NCBI GenBank assembly: GCA_934168205.1
Contig: CAKPMX010000002.1
Span: forward strand, 62,001 to 126,000
Length of the DNA stretch: 64,000 nucleotides
Reading direction: 5' to 3'
Source: an uncultured Bacilli bacterium
Lineage (GTDB): Bacteria; Bacillota_I; Bacilli_A; RF39; UBA660
The position numbers and the translations under genes were made by a program. Below are positions 17,201 to 26,387 of this stretch, piece after piece; the first letter of the stretch is position 1; each line of letters opens with the position of its first letter. A model generated the notes under the pieces. The model did not search any database. It worked only from the letters and a program-made list of their open reading frames with translations, and was not told the DNA's origin.

Positions 17201-17794
17201 ATGGAGAGAGTAAAACAAAGCTATTTTAGAGAAATTATTACATCAGTACTTGGTATCTTAATATTAATTGTTTTGATATTTGGTACAAGTTACGCTGTTG
17301 AAGTTAAAAGTTCAGATGAGAAGATTAATACTTTGACAATGGGCTATTTGTCTTTTAATTTTACAGAGAGTAATAATAATACAATTAATATTATTAATGC
17401 TAAACCGATGAGTGATACTGAAGGTATGAAGATTACAGATAAAGATTTGTATTATGAGTTTAGTGTTTCAAATGACTTTGATAAAAGTATTAACTATGAA
17501 ATTTTACTTGAACCTATTGTTAATGAAATTGATGGAGAATATATTAAATTTTATTTAACTGATAAAGATAATAAGCCTGTTTCTAATTATTCGAATAATG
17601 TATTAAGTTTGATGGAACTTGAAGATTCTAAATTGGATGGAAATAAGGTTTTATATAAAGATGTTTTAAAACCTAAGACAAATAAAAAGTTCGCTTTGAG
17701 AATTTGGGTGAGTGATAAATATCAAGAAAGTACTGATAATTTATCGTTATCATTTAAAGTAGATGTTAAAGGTACTACTAAAGATATGGAGTGA
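17201..17794 (+). CDS. Secreted or membrane-anchored protein of unknown function
   Basis: A 197-residue protein with a short cytoplasmic start and one strong hydrophobic segment (SVLGILILIVLIFGTSYAVE, about 16-35) that ends like a signal peptide or anchor. The rest is polar and beta-rich, with a TLTMGYLSFNFTE stretch and a C-terminal repeat of strands, resembling TasA/camelysin-like extracellular sandwiches. That similarity is only in general layout. AAGGGTG precedes the ATG. It is separated from tmk by a few bases and probably shares its transcript. Confidence 0.7.
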   Translation: MERVKQSYFREIITSVLGILILIVLIFGTSYAVEVKSSDEKINTLTMGYLSFNFTESNNNTINIINAKPMSDTEGMKITDKDLYYEFSVSNDFDKSINYEILLEPIVNEIDGEYIKFYLTDKDNKPVSNYSNNVLSLMELEDSKLDGNKVLYKDVLKPKTNKKFALRIWVSDKYQESTDNLSLSFKVDVKGTTKDME

Positions 17795-17799
17795 TTATT

Positions 17800-18471
17800 A
17801 TGACTGGAAAGATTATTGTTATAGAAGGAACTGACTGTTCGGGAAAAGAAACACAGTCAAAATTATTGGTAGAAAAGTTAAAATCTTTAGGTAAAAAGTG
17901 TGCATATTTTAGTTTTCCAATGTATGATACTCCTACTGGTAAGATAGTTGGTGGGGCATATTTAGGTAAGCCGGAGATATGTGAAGGATATTTTAAAGAA
18001 GGAGCTCCTAATGTAGATCCTAAAGTATCTTGTTTATATTATGCAGCTGATAGAAAGTATAATATTGATAAAGCATTAAAGTTACTTGATGAAGGATATT
18101 ATGTTTTACTTGATAGATATACTACTTCTAATTTAGCTCATCAAGGTAGTAAGATAAAAGATAAAGATGAAAGATTTAATATGTATCAATGGATAGATAA
18201 GTTAGAATACTGGTTATTACAATTACCTAAACCTGATAAGACAATATTTTTACATGTTCCTTACGAATATTCATGTGAGTTAAAGAAAAATAGAGTTAAT
18301 TTAGATGAAAATGAAAAGTCTCCTGAACATTTAAAAGGTGCTGAAAGAGCATATTTGGAATTGGTTGAATTATATAACTGGGATAAAATTGAATGTGTTA
18401 AAGATGGAGAACTTAGAAGTATTGAAGATATTAATGAAGAGATACTTAAGTTAATTGAAGAAATGAATTAG
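17800..18471 (+). CDS. tmk: Thymidylate kinase (dTMP kinase)
   Basis: A 223-residue P-loop kinase that phosphorylates dTMP to dTDP. The P loop is EGTDCSGKETQ, followed by the DRYTTSN motif, and a long LID region with KKNRVNLDENEKSPEH. The DCSGKE loop and the insert ahead of DRYTTSN differ from the shorter E. coli-type enzyme, and match a longer Firmicutes subfamily. The ATG at 17800 is preferred to the GTG at 17791 because GGAG overlaps that GTG. It is followed by two terminator hairpins. Confidence 0.92.
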   Translation: MTGKIIVIEGTDCSGKETQSKLLVEKLKSLGKKCAYFSFPMYDTPTGKIVGGAYLGKPEICEGYFKEGAPNVDPKVSCLYYAADRKYNIDKALKLLDEGYYVLLDRYTTSNLAHQGSKIKDKDERFNMYQWIDKLEYWLLQLPKPDKTIFLHVPYEYSCELKKNRVNLDENEKSPEHLKGAERAYLELVELYNWDKIECVKDGELRSIEDINEEILKLIEEMN

Positions 18472-18537
18472 AACGAGGTTTTAATTCTTTTTTTATAATT
18501 TAGGCAAAGAAAAAACGCTTTTGTTAAGCGCTTTTTG
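18465..18537. terminator. Two hairpins between converging tmk and pilB
   Basis: The first is GAATTA (18465-18470) with TAATTC (18482-18487) and T7, serving tmk. The second is CGCTT (18516-18520) with AAGCG (18526-18530), flanked by A5 and T5, so it can stop transcription both ways; the pilB stop codon lies in its loop. Confidence 0.75.
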
Positions 18538-20314
18538 TTTCTACTTTTGGAATTTGTATTGTTTGACTAGCTGTAGGTGTTGTTGGCACTGGTGTTTTCG
18601 CAACAGCTGGTGTTTGCACAGGAGCAGGAGTTACCGGAGGTGTTTTTGTTTGTGCTTGAACATTTTGTTGTACGGTTGTACTTGGTATATTTATAACTGG
18701 TTTTACTTCAGTTTTATTATTCAAGTTTACAACTGGCATTGGTGCTTGTACAGGTGTTGAACTTACTACTGTTGGTGTAGTTGCCTTTACTTGAGTAGTA
18801 ACTGGTGTTGTTACCGGAGGTGTTACTGGAACCGCTGTAGTAGTTACAACTGTTGTAGTTCGTGTTGCTGGTGCAGTAGAAGCTGCTACTGGTTGTTCTT
18901 TTGTAGTTGGAACTATTGGCTTAGCTGGAACAGAGCCTACTATAGTTTGTACTTTTTGTGCAGATATAATTGGTGTTACGTTAGCAGGTGTTGGAGCTAT
19001 TTCAGTAGTAGGTATTTCTTCAGTTGTTTCTTCATCAATTGTTTTTGTAAGATATCCTTCTGTTTCTTCACCTGGTTCACTTTCTATTTCAATAACACGG
19101 TATACTTCTTCAAAGCTTGTTAGACCAGCGATACATTTACCTAAAGCATCTTGAAGCATGGTAATTGTTTTATTTGTATATACCATTTCGCTTAATTCTT
19201 CTTTTTTCATTTTGTCGTTTGTTAAGGCATTTCTAATTTCATCATCCAATTCTAGAACTTCTTGAATAGCAATACGTCCTTTGTAACCTTTACGACAATG
19301 TTCACAACCTTCTGGGTTAGCATCATATAGTTTTTCAATATCGCGATTCATATATCTTTTAAATACTTTTTTCTCGTATTTTGTTGTTTCTCTTTCGATT
19401 CTACATTTTGTACATAATTGTTTAGCAAGTCTTTGAGAAATAATACCAGTTAGGGCAGTTGATAATAAGTAACGTTCAACATCCATATCTAGCAAACGTT
19501 CAATTGTTGATAATGAGTTGTTGGTATGGATAGTAGATAGAACTAAGTGACCTGTAATAGAAGCACGAACGGCTATTTGAGCTGTTTCAGAGTCACGAAT
19601 TTCTCCGATTAGTATAACGTTCGGGTCCTGACGTAAGATAGAACGTAAGGCAGCAGCAAATGTCATACCAATTTCAGCGTTAACTTGTACTTGGTTCATT
19701 CCTTCGATGTTCATTTCGATAGGGTCTTCAACTGTTATAATATTAATTTCAGGTTTATTTAAACCTTGTAATATAGAGTAAACTGTTGTAGATTTACCTG
19801 AACCAGTAGCTCCGGTAACTAGAATAATTCCATTTGGAACACCCATCATACGTTTAAGTTTAGCTAAGTTTGTAGGATTAAATCCTAAACTGTCAATTCC
19901 TTGTAAACTTCTTGTGTAGTCTAAGATACGAATAACGATCTTTTCACCTTCGTTTAATGGAAGACAAGACACACGCATGTCTAGGTATTTACCACCAAAT
20001 TCACCTTTAATAGCACCATCTTGAGGTAATCTTGATTCAGTAATGTTCATGTTCGCTAGAATTTTTAAACGGGTAGTTAGGTTTCTTTCAAAAGCTTTTG
20101 GTATATATGTATAATCCTGTAAATCACCATCGATACGGAATCTAACCATCATTCCATCTTCCCTAGGGTCAAAATGGATATCTGATGTATTGTTTTTAGA
20201 CGCAGTAATAATGATGTAATCGGCGACTTGAGTTATTGGAGTACGTTCAAAATCAAACGCAACCATGTTGGTTTCAGCGCCTTTTGACACCTTTTTTTCT
20301 TCCTTTTCTACCAT
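18524..20314 (-). CDS. pilB: Type IV pilus/type II secretion assembly ATPase (PilB/GspE family) with a Pro/Thr-rich tail
   Basis: A 596-residue secretion ATPase. The N1 domain of full-length PilB is missing; the protein starts near the conserved SDIHFDP motif (44-50). The motor has Walker A GATGSGKS (168-175), the Asp box (VEDPIE), Walker B ILIGEIRD and a His box (LSTIHTN). Four zinc cysteines (CTKC, CEHC) follow. From about 415 the last 180 residues are a low-complexity Thr/Pro/Val/Ala tail unlike family members. It would power polymerisation of the prepilins in this window. The start follows AAAGGGG. It is divergent from two prepilin genes. Confidence 0.93.
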   Translation of the reverse strand: MVEKEEKKVSKGAETNMVAFDFERTPITQVADYIIITASKNNTSDIHFDPREDGMMVRFRIDGDLQDYTYIPKAFERNLTTRLKILANMNITESRLPQDGAIKGEFGGKYLDMRVSCLPLNEGEKIVIRILDYTRSLQGIDSLGFNPTNLAKLKRMMGVPNGIILVTGATGSGKSTTVYSILQGLNKPEINIITVEDPIEMNIEGMNQVQVNAEIGMTFAAALRSILRQDPNVILIGEIRDSETAQIAVRASITGHLVLSTIHTNNSLSTIERLLDMDVERYLLSTALTGIISQRLAKQLCTKCRIERETTKYEKKVFKRYMNRDIEKLYDANPEGCEHCRKGYKGRIAIQEVLELDDEIRNALTNDKMKKEELSEMVYTNKTITMLQDALGKCIAGLTSFEEVYRVIEIESEPGEETEGYLTKTIDEETTEEIPTTEIAPTPANVTPIISAQKVQTIVGSVPAKPIVPTTKEQPVAASTAPATRTTTVVTTTAVPVTPPVTTPVTTQVKATTPTVVSSTPVQAPMPVVNLNNKTEVKPVINIPSTTVQQNVQAQTKTPPVTPAPVQTPAVAKTPVPTTPTASQTIQIPKVETKSA

Positions 20315-20405
20315 TTTTTCAGCCCCTTTTTACTTTCTGTATGGTATTTTTCTATAGTTTATTATATAATAGATTTAAGAGAATAGCAAGGAGTGAAGTT
20401 ATAAA

Positions 20406-21029
20406 ATGTTAAAAATTAATAGTAAAGGTTTCGTTCTTGTTGAAACTTTAGTAGTAGCAGTTTTTGTATCAGCAATTTTTTCCGTTATTTACTCTAATTT
20501 TTATCCAATCATGGGTGAATATGAGAAGAGAGAGGCTTATGATGACATTGACAGTAAATACGCAACATTTTGGTTTAAAAGAATAATCCAAAGTGATAGT
20601 GTCAACTTTACAAATATTCAAAATGATATTACCAATAATTCATATCATGAATTTAATTGTTCTAATGATATTGTAGCTTCTGATGTTACAGCAATAAAAA
20701 TTTGTAATAGCTTAGTAACACGTTTTGGTGTGGAAAAAATGTATATTACAGATTATAAACTTGGTAATAGAGTTGAGCCTAATAATAAAAATAATTTTAA
20801 AGGAAAAGTTGAGGCTAATAATTCTAATGTATTTAGTTCTGGGTTACAGGATTATGTAGCATATTTGCCTACTTATTCTAAAGTACCATCTTTAAATGGT
20901 GCTTGCTACAGATTGGTTGTAGAATTCAAACATAAAATTGATGAGAGTATTGATGATAATGATACAACAAATAAGAATAATTATTGGACATATTCTACTA
21001 TTGAAATATTAAAGGGAAGTAGGTGCTAG
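20406..21029 (+). CDS. Prepilin-like minor pilin (PulJ-like position)
   Basis: A 207-residue protein with leader MLKINSKG and processing site GFVLVETL, the Glu at +5 being present, then a hydrophobic helix (VVAVFVSAIFSVIYSNF). A polar, Asn-rich domain of about 170 residues follows with a few Cys. It overlaps no other gene and is followed within 4 bases by a second prepilin-like gene, so the two likely form a minor-pilin pair. GGAGTG is its ribosome site. Its divergence from pilB across 91 bases suggests a shared control region. Confidence 0.83.
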   Translation: MLKINSKGFVLVETLVVAVFVSAIFSVIYSNFYPIMGEYEKREAYDDIDSKYATFWFKRIIQSDSVNFTNIQNDITNNSYHEFNCSNDIVASDVTAIKICNSLVTRFGVEKMYITDYKLGNRVEPNNKNNFKGKVEANNSNVFSSGLQDYVAYLPTYSKVPSLNGACYRLVVEFKHKIDESIDDNDTTNKNNYWTYSTIEILKGSRC

Positions 21030-21033
21030 ATAT

Positions 21034-21666
21034 ATGAAACTTAATAATAAAGGTGTGACTACTATTGAAATACTTATTTCTTTTGTACTTTTGGCAATTA
21101 TAGTTGTTTCCTTGTATGGAACAGTTGAATCTTATAAGAATAAACAAAATATTGAATCCGAAAAGAATCAAATTATGACATATAAAAACTTATTAACTAA
21201 AGAAATTCAAGATGATTTGATTATGAAAGGCTTAATAGATGTAACCGTTGGTTATGAAAAATTTAAAAAAGATGCGTCAACAAATACTATTACACCAGAA
21301 ACTTACACAGTTACCTTTTCTTTTAGAGATAGTAGTAAATCACAATTAGTAGTAAAGAGAGTTTTAGCTAGTGATTATGGTGTTGAAGGGTCTGGTGCTT
21401 GTACTTCTGAAAGAAATGACTATTTTTCAATTTCCTATGGTCCATTAAAACCAGATTTGACTGGATATGATCTTACGGAGTATGAACTTCCTGATTTAGG
21501 ATCTGGTGAAAATAATGAAGGCTGTAAAGTTTTAGATTTAAGAATGAGTGATATAAATATAAATACTGATGATGATATTTTATCTATCGATATTAGATTT
21601 TATCATCCAGACTTTTCAACTAAATATGGTATTAATATAGCTTGTCCTATAAATTTCTTTAGATAA
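21034..21666 (+). CDS. Prepilin-like minor pilin
   Basis: A 210-residue protein, leader MKLNNKG followed by VTTIEILISFVLLAIIVVSLY, which keeps the Gly/+5 Glu prepilin processing pattern even though the residue after Gly is Val. A coiled stretch (YKNKQNIESEKNQIMTYKN) leads to a globular domain with three cysteines. Starts 4 bases after the previous prepilin gene. Its 3' end overlaps the convergent ylbJ gene by 8 bases. Confidence 0.8.
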   Translation: MKLNNKGVTTIEILISFVLLAIIVVSLYGTVESYKNKQNIESEKNQIMTYKNLLTKEIQDDLIMKGLIDVTVGYEKFKKDASTNTITPETYTVTFSFRDSSKSQLVVKRVLASDYGVEGSGACTSERNDYFSISYGPLKPDLTGYDLTEYELPDLGSGENNEGCKVLDLRMSDININTDDDILSIDIRFYHPDFSTKYGINIACPINFFR

Positions 21667-22549
21667 GATATAGTAGTAAAAACATAGGTATAGAAATCAT
21701 TATTTGAATGACTCTTCCATAAAGAAAGTTTTTATATTTAATAGAAGTATTAGCAATAATACTTTTTATTTGGATATGAATAGATAGGCTACCAAAGGCA
21801 AAGAAAATAATAATTAGAAGGGATCTTAATAATTCGTTAGATATTAATATGGTAGAGAATATTCCTTTTGTTAAATCAAAGACACCAGATAAAATTACAT
21901 AGTTAAAAGTATTTAAAGTTAAGTATTCGTTGATAATTACAGTTATTAAATAAAAAAATATAGATGTTCCATATATTATAGCTATTACTTTTAGAGAATC
22001 TATTATAGCTTTTGATAAGGATGAAGCAAAGTCTTTAGGAGTTGTTTCTGGAAAATAATAGTTTTCTTTTTCTTTTGGTTTAGTAATATAAGCAATTATT
22101 AAATTACTTAGTATTAATACGGATAGAATTTTTATAGCAGTTCTATAATTAATTATAGTAGTTATAGTACCTAGAACAAACATAGGATTAGGAAAGTGAG
22201 TATAAGTTATTAAGTAATTGGCAGTTTTTTTAGAAATAATATTTTTATCTAAAAGATCTTTTGTGTATTTGGCACCTGATGGTATACCTGATAAAATACT
22301 CATAATTGTTACATAAAAGATACTGCCATTTAGTTTGAATTTTTTACTTAGGAGTTCAATTAATCCCTGTTCTATAAGGACAGTTGACATTATAAAAAAG
22401 ATAAAGTTAGTGGGAAATAACTTAGTTATAAATAATTTTGTATATGAAATAATACTTTTTATTACTAAAGGAGAATTAATAGTGTAAAGAATTAATAATA
22501 GTAATAATAGTAATATAATAATTGTTTTGTTTTGATATTTTTTTTTCAT
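21659..22549 (-). CDS. ylbJ: Sporulation integral membrane protein YlbJ
   Basis: A 296-residue membrane protein with about eight helices and the paired nucleoside-recognition (gate) domains. The signature SILSGIPSGAKYTKDLL followed by TYTHFPNPMFVLG corresponds to the 'GYPAGAKL...NSSNPLFIFG' segment of Bacillus YlbJ, which is needed for spore formation in the mother cell and has been linked to dipicolinate handling. At 296 residues it is shorter than the Bacillus protein. Start follows GGAGAAAT. The divergent neighbour is ylbL, also a ylb-cluster gene in Bacillus. Confidence 0.86.
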   Translation of the reverse strand: MKKKYQNKTIIILLLLLLLILYTINSPLVIKSIISYTKLFITKLFPTNFIFFIMSTVLIEQGLIELLSKKFKLNGSIFYVTIMSILSGIPSGAKYTKDLLDKNIISKKTANYLITYTHFPNPMFVLGTITTIINYRTAIKILSVLILSNLIIAYITKPKEKENYYFPETTPKDFASSLSKAIIDSLKVIAIIYGTSIFFYLITVIINEYLTLNTFNYVILSGVFDLTKGIFSTILISNELLRSLLIIIFFAFGSLSIHIQIKSIIANTSIKYKNFLYGRVIQIMISIPMFLLLYLI

Positions 22550-22589
22550 ATTTCTCCATTTCTTTGTTATAATTAGATAAGGTGATAAG

Positions 22590-23606
22590 ATGTTTAAAAA
22601 GATTTTTACTTGGCTTAAGGAATTAATAGTTGAAGAGTATAAGTTTATTATTTTTATGGTTGTCTCTACTATTTTATTCTTGTTTCCAGTTAATTATTAT
22701 ATTATTATTGGTGGAGATATAAGCGATATTTCTAAAAGAGTTAGTGTAACTTCGGGATATGAGAGTGAAGGAAGTTTTAATATTTGTTTTGTTTCGGAGT
22801 TGAATGGAAGATTAGGCCCTTATTTACTTAGTTATGTTATTCCTGGTTGGGAAAGGGAAAGTGCTAATGACTATAAATATGATGATGAGGAGAGCATTGA
22901 AGATATTAGTTTTAGAAGTCATCTTGATTTAATTAGTTCTAATTCTAACGCTATTAAATGGGCGTATAAACTAGCTAATAAAAGTTATGAAGAAATAGAT
23001 ACTAAAGTTTATGTTATTTCTGTTATGAAGGATTATAATGATTTTAAAGTAGGTGATCAAATAACTGAAGTAGATGGAGTTAAGATTAATAATAATAGTG
23101 ATGTTAGTGAATGTATAAGTAAACATAAAGAAAATGATGTTATTGATATTAAGGTTATTAGAAAGAATAAAGAAAAGATAATTAAAAGTAAAATATATAA
23201 AGAAGAGGATAGGCTTATACTGGGTATTTATGTACAAGAAGTTAGTAGTTATAAGACTGATCCGGAGGTAACTATTAAGTTTAAGAGTATGGAACAAGGT
23301 CCTTCGGCTGGACTTATTACGGCTCTTTCAATATATGATCAGTTAACTAAAGATGATTTGACTAAGTCATTAAAGATTGCTGGTACTGGTACAATAGAAA
23401 AAGATGGCAGTATTGGCTCTATTGGTGGTGTTAAATTTAAATTAGCGGGAGCTGTATCTAAAAAAGCGGATGTTTTCTTAGTACCAGCAGGAGAAAATTA
23501 TAAAGAAGCTATTAAATATAAAAAGAAAAATAATTATGATATAAAAATCATTGGTGTTTCTAATTTAGAAGAGGCTATTTTAGAGTTAGAGAATTTGGAG
23601 GTATAA
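22590..23606 (+). CDS. ylbL: PDZ and Lon-protease domain protein YlbL (SepM-like)
   Basis: A 338-residue membrane-anchored protease with one N-terminal helix (about 18-38), a PDZ domain (about 140-205, YNDFKVGDQITEVDGVKI) and a C-terminal S16 Lon-type protease domain. The catalytic Ser is in EQGPSAGLITAL and the Lys in GGVKFKLAGAV. Bacillus YlbL cleaves the division inhibitor YneA; the streptococcal homologue SepM trims a competence peptide. The substrate here is unknown. Only 40 bases separate it from ylbJ on the other strand; TATAAT near 22570 serves this gene. Confidence 0.93.
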   Translation: MFKKIFTWLKELIVEEYKFIIFMVVSTILFLFPVNYYIIIGGDISDISKRVSVTSGYESEGSFNICFVSELNGRLGPYLLSYVIPGWERESANDYKYDDEESIEDISFRSHLDLISSNSNAIKWAYKLANKSYEEIDTKVYVISVMKDYNDFKVGDQITEVDGVKINNNSDVSECISKHKENDVIDIKVIRKNKEKIIKSKIYKEEDRLILGIYVQEVSSYKTDPEVTIKFKSMEQGPSAGLITALSIYDQLTKDDLTKSLKIAGTGTIEKDGSIGSIGGVKFKLAGAVSKKADVFLVPAGENYKEAIKYKKKNNYDIKIIGVSNLEEAILELENLEV

Positions 23607-23610
23607 TTTT

Positions 23611-24150
23611 TTGAGAATAGGAATAGATATTGATAATACAATTTCTAATACAGAGGAATTGTTTTTAGATTTAGCTAATAATTATATGACTTCTAAAAAC
23701 ATTTCGGTTGAAGAGTTTAATGATAAGTATTTGGAAGACTTTTATATTAAGAATATTTTAAAGATTATAAATAATAATACTTTGAAACCTGGTTTTAGAG
23801 AAGTATTTGAAAAAATATCTCTTGATAATGAAATAATTATTGTTACGGCGAGAAGTGATGGTTATATACCTGGCTTTGATAGGATGGCAGAAGTTACTAA
23901 ATCTTGGCTTTTAAGCAATGGTATTAGATTTGATAAATACTATGGCTCTTGTTACAAAGAAGGCAAAGCAAAGGTATGCGTTGATGAGAAAATAGATCTT
24001 ATGATAGATGATGACTTTAACAACTATTTAGCATGTAAGAAGATGAATATTAATACTTTGTTATTTGATGATAAAAAAAGATATTTAGATATAGCTGATA
24101 GAGTTGAATCATGGGAAGAAATAGAGAAAATTATATTGGATTTAGAATAA
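23611..24150 (+). CDS. 5'(3')-deoxyribonucleotidase-like HAD hydrolase
   Basis: A 179-residue HAD protein with motif I GIDIDNTI (nucleophile and acid Asp), motif II IVTARSD, a Lys region (EGKAKVCVDEKIDL) and motif III MIDDD. The pattern fits the NT5C/YqfW-type nucleotidase family, which dephosphorylates nucleoside monophosphates. The start is TTG, 8 bases after GGAGGT, four bases past the ylbL stop, so it is co-transcribed with ylbL. Its 3' end runs into a strong terminator. Confidence 0.85.
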   Translation: MRIGIDIDNTISNTEELFLDLANNYMTSKNISVEEFNDKYLEDFYIKNILKIINNNTLKPGFREVFEKISLDNEIIIVTARSDGYIPGFDRMAEVTKSWLLSNGIRFDKYYGSCYKEGKAKVCVDEKIDLMIDDDFNNYLACKKMNINTLLFDDKKRYLDIADRVESWEEIEKIILDLE

Positions 24151-24174
24151 CTATTTTGAATAGTTATTTTTTTT
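24146..24174 (+). terminator. Terminator of the ylbL-nucleotidase unit
   Basis: AATAACTATT (24146-24155) and AATAGTTATT (24159-24168) form a perfect 10-bp stem with a 3-base loop and a T run. Confidence 0.9.
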
Positions 24175-24350
24175 CACATAATTTCCCATAAATTAACAAT
24201 AATTCGACAACAATTAAGTAGTATGATTAAGTTGTAGAAAGGAGGAATAAGTATAAGAAAAGAAAATAATTATTAATTAGCATTTTACTACTTTACTTTA
24301 TATATATAGGGAGGGATGCTTATAGAAATATAGAATTATTTAGATAAAAG

Positions 24351-24359
24351 TGCTATACT
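24351..24359 (+). promoter_or_regulatory. Extended -10 promoter of the two-component system
   Basis: TGCTATACT gives a TGn plus TATACT extended -10; no clear -35. The 209-base gap before the regulator also has a GGAGG at 24241-24245 with no usable start codon after it. Confidence 0.5.
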
Positions 24360-24383
24360 ACTTACATATGGTGGTGATTATAG

Positions 24384-25046
24384 ATGTATACTGTCTGTTT
24401 GGTAGAAGATGAAGTTGATTTAGCCAGTTTAATAAAAACGTATTTAGAAAAGGCTGGGTATAATGTTGTTTCATTTACTAAAGGAAGTGATGCCATTAAC
24501 TATATTGGTAATGCAGTTCATATATGGGTTTTAGACATTATGCTTGGTGATGATATTAACGGGTATGATATAATTAAAGCTATTCGGGAAAAAGATGAAG
24601 ATGTTCCAGTCATATTTACATCAGCTAGAGATCAGGACTTAGATAAAATATTGGGACTTGAACTTGGAAGCGATGATTATATTACTAAACCTTATTCTAG
24701 TAAAGAACTTGTTCTTAGAGTTAATAAAATTATAAAAAGAGTTTATAAGGATGATAACAATAATAATATACTTACATATGATACTTATACTATAGATTTA
24801 ACTAGAAGAATAGTATTACAAAATGATAAAGAGATAAAGCTTACTACATTAGAATTTGATTTGTTAGTACTATTTATAAAAAACAAAGATAAGTGTTTTA
24901 CTAGAGAAGAAATATTAGATGAAGTTTGGGGTAAAGATTACTTTGGCTCAGATAGAGTAGTTGATGACTTAGTTAGAAGAGTTAGAAAGAAATTGCCTAG
25001 GCTTAATGTTAATTCTATCTACGGGTATGGGTACAGACTATCATGA
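24384..25046 (+). CDS. Response regulator, OmpR/PhoB family
   Basis: A 220-residue two-domain regulator. The receiver domain has the acidic pair near EDE (8-10), the phospho-acceptor D51 in VLDIMLGDD, Thr/Ser in FTSA and Lys in ITKPYSSKEL. The C-terminal winged helix (about 125-220) has LTTLEFDLLVLF and RVRKKLPRLNVNSIYGYGYRL. GGTGGTGA precedes the ATG. It overlaps the kinase gene by four bases (ATGA). The stimulus and target genes cannot be read from sequence; the YitT gene behind the terminator is not obviously part of the unit. Confidence 0.95.
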   Translation: MYTVCLVEDEVDLASLIKTYLEKAGYNVVSFTKGSDAINYIGNAVHIWVLDIMLGDDINGYDIIKAIREKDEDVPVIFTSARDQDLDKILGLELGSDDYITKPYSSKELVLRVNKIIKRVYKDDNNNNILTYDTYTIDLTRRIVLQNDKEIKLTTLEFDLLVLFIKNKDKCFTREEILDEVWGKDYFGSDRVVDDLVRRVRKKLPRLNVNSIYGYGYRLS

Positions 25047-26317
25047 AACATATTAATAAATTAAGTAAACAATTAGTCTGGCTTGTAGGTTTTATATTTG
25101 TTATATTATTTATAATACTTGGTTTAGTATTACCTAAAATGTTAATACCAGTTGCGGAAAACAATATATATAATTATCTTAGAGAACCATTACAATTAGT
25201 TAATGCCAACGTAGATTATAAGTTATTAGATACCGAGATTGCCTATATTTATGTTGTAGGAGATAATGTTTTAACTACTGAGAATTTACAAGAAGAACTT
25301 GGTATAGATAATGTTAGTTTATTGATGAAGAAAATTACTAATGAATATGGTAAGATCGAATATAAGCATAAATACTATTATTACTACGCTATCGAAAATG
25401 AAAGAGTTAAGAAAATTGCTATTACAAACGACAGTTATATTAATAAGACTAAAACAGAAATATTAGGATCTATATTCCCGGTAGTACTTGGTACATGTTT
25501 GTTAATAGGACTTATTCTTATTGCTTGGTCTACTATTATAGTTAAAAAGATAGAAAAGCTAAAGGATAAGATTGATAATATTGATAACCCGGATTATAAT
25601 CATAAAATAGATTTTGAAGTTGATGATGAAATCAAATCATTAGGTTTAGCAATAGAAGATATGCGACTTTCTTTAATAAATCAAGAAGAATATCGTAATC
25701 AGATGTATCAAAATATATCACATGATTTTAAGACACCTCTCACCGTTATAAAATCATATATAGAAGCTGTTGAAGATAACGTTGAAGATGAAGCTACAGC
25801 ACTTAGCGTTATTAAAGAACAGACTTCAAAATTAGAACAAAAAGTACACTCACTTCTTTACTTAAATAAACTTGATTATCTTAAAGATTCTAAAAATATT
25901 GAGTTAGTACCAGTTGATATGGAGGAAATTATCAAAACTGAAGTTGAAAAGTTTAAGTTCCATAGAAAAGAATTGAACTTTATAGTTGAATACGATAAGA
26001 AAAGTCAATTTGTAGGTACTGTTGAAAACTGGGAAACAATACTTGATAATTTATTAGGAAATTTTATAAGATATGCTACTACGACTATAAAAATTACAGC
26101 TAAGCAGAACAAGTTAATTTTATATAATGACGGAGATAATATTAGTAATGATTACCTAGAAGGAATTTTTACTCCGTTCCGGAAAGGAATCAAGGGTCAG
26201 TTCGGGCTTGGCTTATCTATTGTTAAAAAAACACTTAATATTATGAATTATGATATTAGTATTAATAATGAAAAAAAGGGTGTATCATTTATAATTACAA
26301 AGAGAACTCATAAGTAA
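25043..26317 (+). CDS. Sensor histidine kinase
   Basis: A 424-residue membrane kinase with two helices (about 10-32 and 140-165) bracketing a 105-residue extracellular domain. A HAMP-like segment follows, then the H box YQNISHDFKTPLT with H227, an N box DNLLGNFIRYA and a G box FGLGLSIVKK. The extracytoplasmic domain matches no named sensor. It is translationally coupled to the regulator. Because the N box has Arg after FI where an Asn-rich pattern is usual (N in DNLLGN is present), activity is still expected. Confidence 0.95.
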   Translation: MKHINKLSKQLVWLVGFIFVILFIILGLVLPKMLIPVAENNIYNYLREPLQLVNANVDYKLLDTEIAYIYVVGDNVLTTENLQEELGIDNVSLLMKKITNEYGKIEYKHKYYYYYAIENERVKKIAITNDSYINKTKTEILGSIFPVVLGTCLLIGLILIAWSTIIVKKIEKLKDKIDNIDNPDYNHKIDFEVDDEIKSLGLAIEDMRLSLINQEEYRNQMYQNISHDFKTPLTVIKSYIEAVEDNVEDEATALSVIKEQTSKLEQKVHSLLYLNKLDYLKDSKNIELVPVDMEEIIKTEVEKFKFHRKELNFIVEYDKKSQFVGTVENWETILDNLLGNFIRYATTTIKITAKQNKLILYNDGDNISNDYLEGIFTPFRKGIKGQFGLGLSIVKKTLNIMNYDISINNEKKGVSFIITKRTHK

Positions 26318-26333
26318 TTTGAGTTCTTTTTTC
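26303..26333 (+). terminator. Terminator of the two-component operon
   Basis: AGAACTCA (26303-26310) and TGAGTTCT (26320-26327), stop codon inside the loop, followed by TTTTTTC. Confidence 0.85.
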
Positions 26334-26387
26334 TTGAAAAATAATTATATATTTAATATAATTTAAATAGTAGAGGATGTGTTGATA

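Noticed and set aside
18521..19123. Cys/Tyr/Trp-rich plus-strand frames opposite the pilB tail
   Set aside because: They are shadows of the low-complexity Thr/Pro codons on the other strand, with no ribosome site.
22971..23297. Minus-strand 108-codon frame inside ylbL
   Set aside because: It is Ile/Asn/Phe-rich, as expected from antisense AT-rich coding sequence, and lies within a clear protease gene.
24239..24270. GGAGG followed by a short A-rich stretch ahead of the response regulator
   Set aside because: No start codon follows at a usable distance; the ATA start would give seven codons only.
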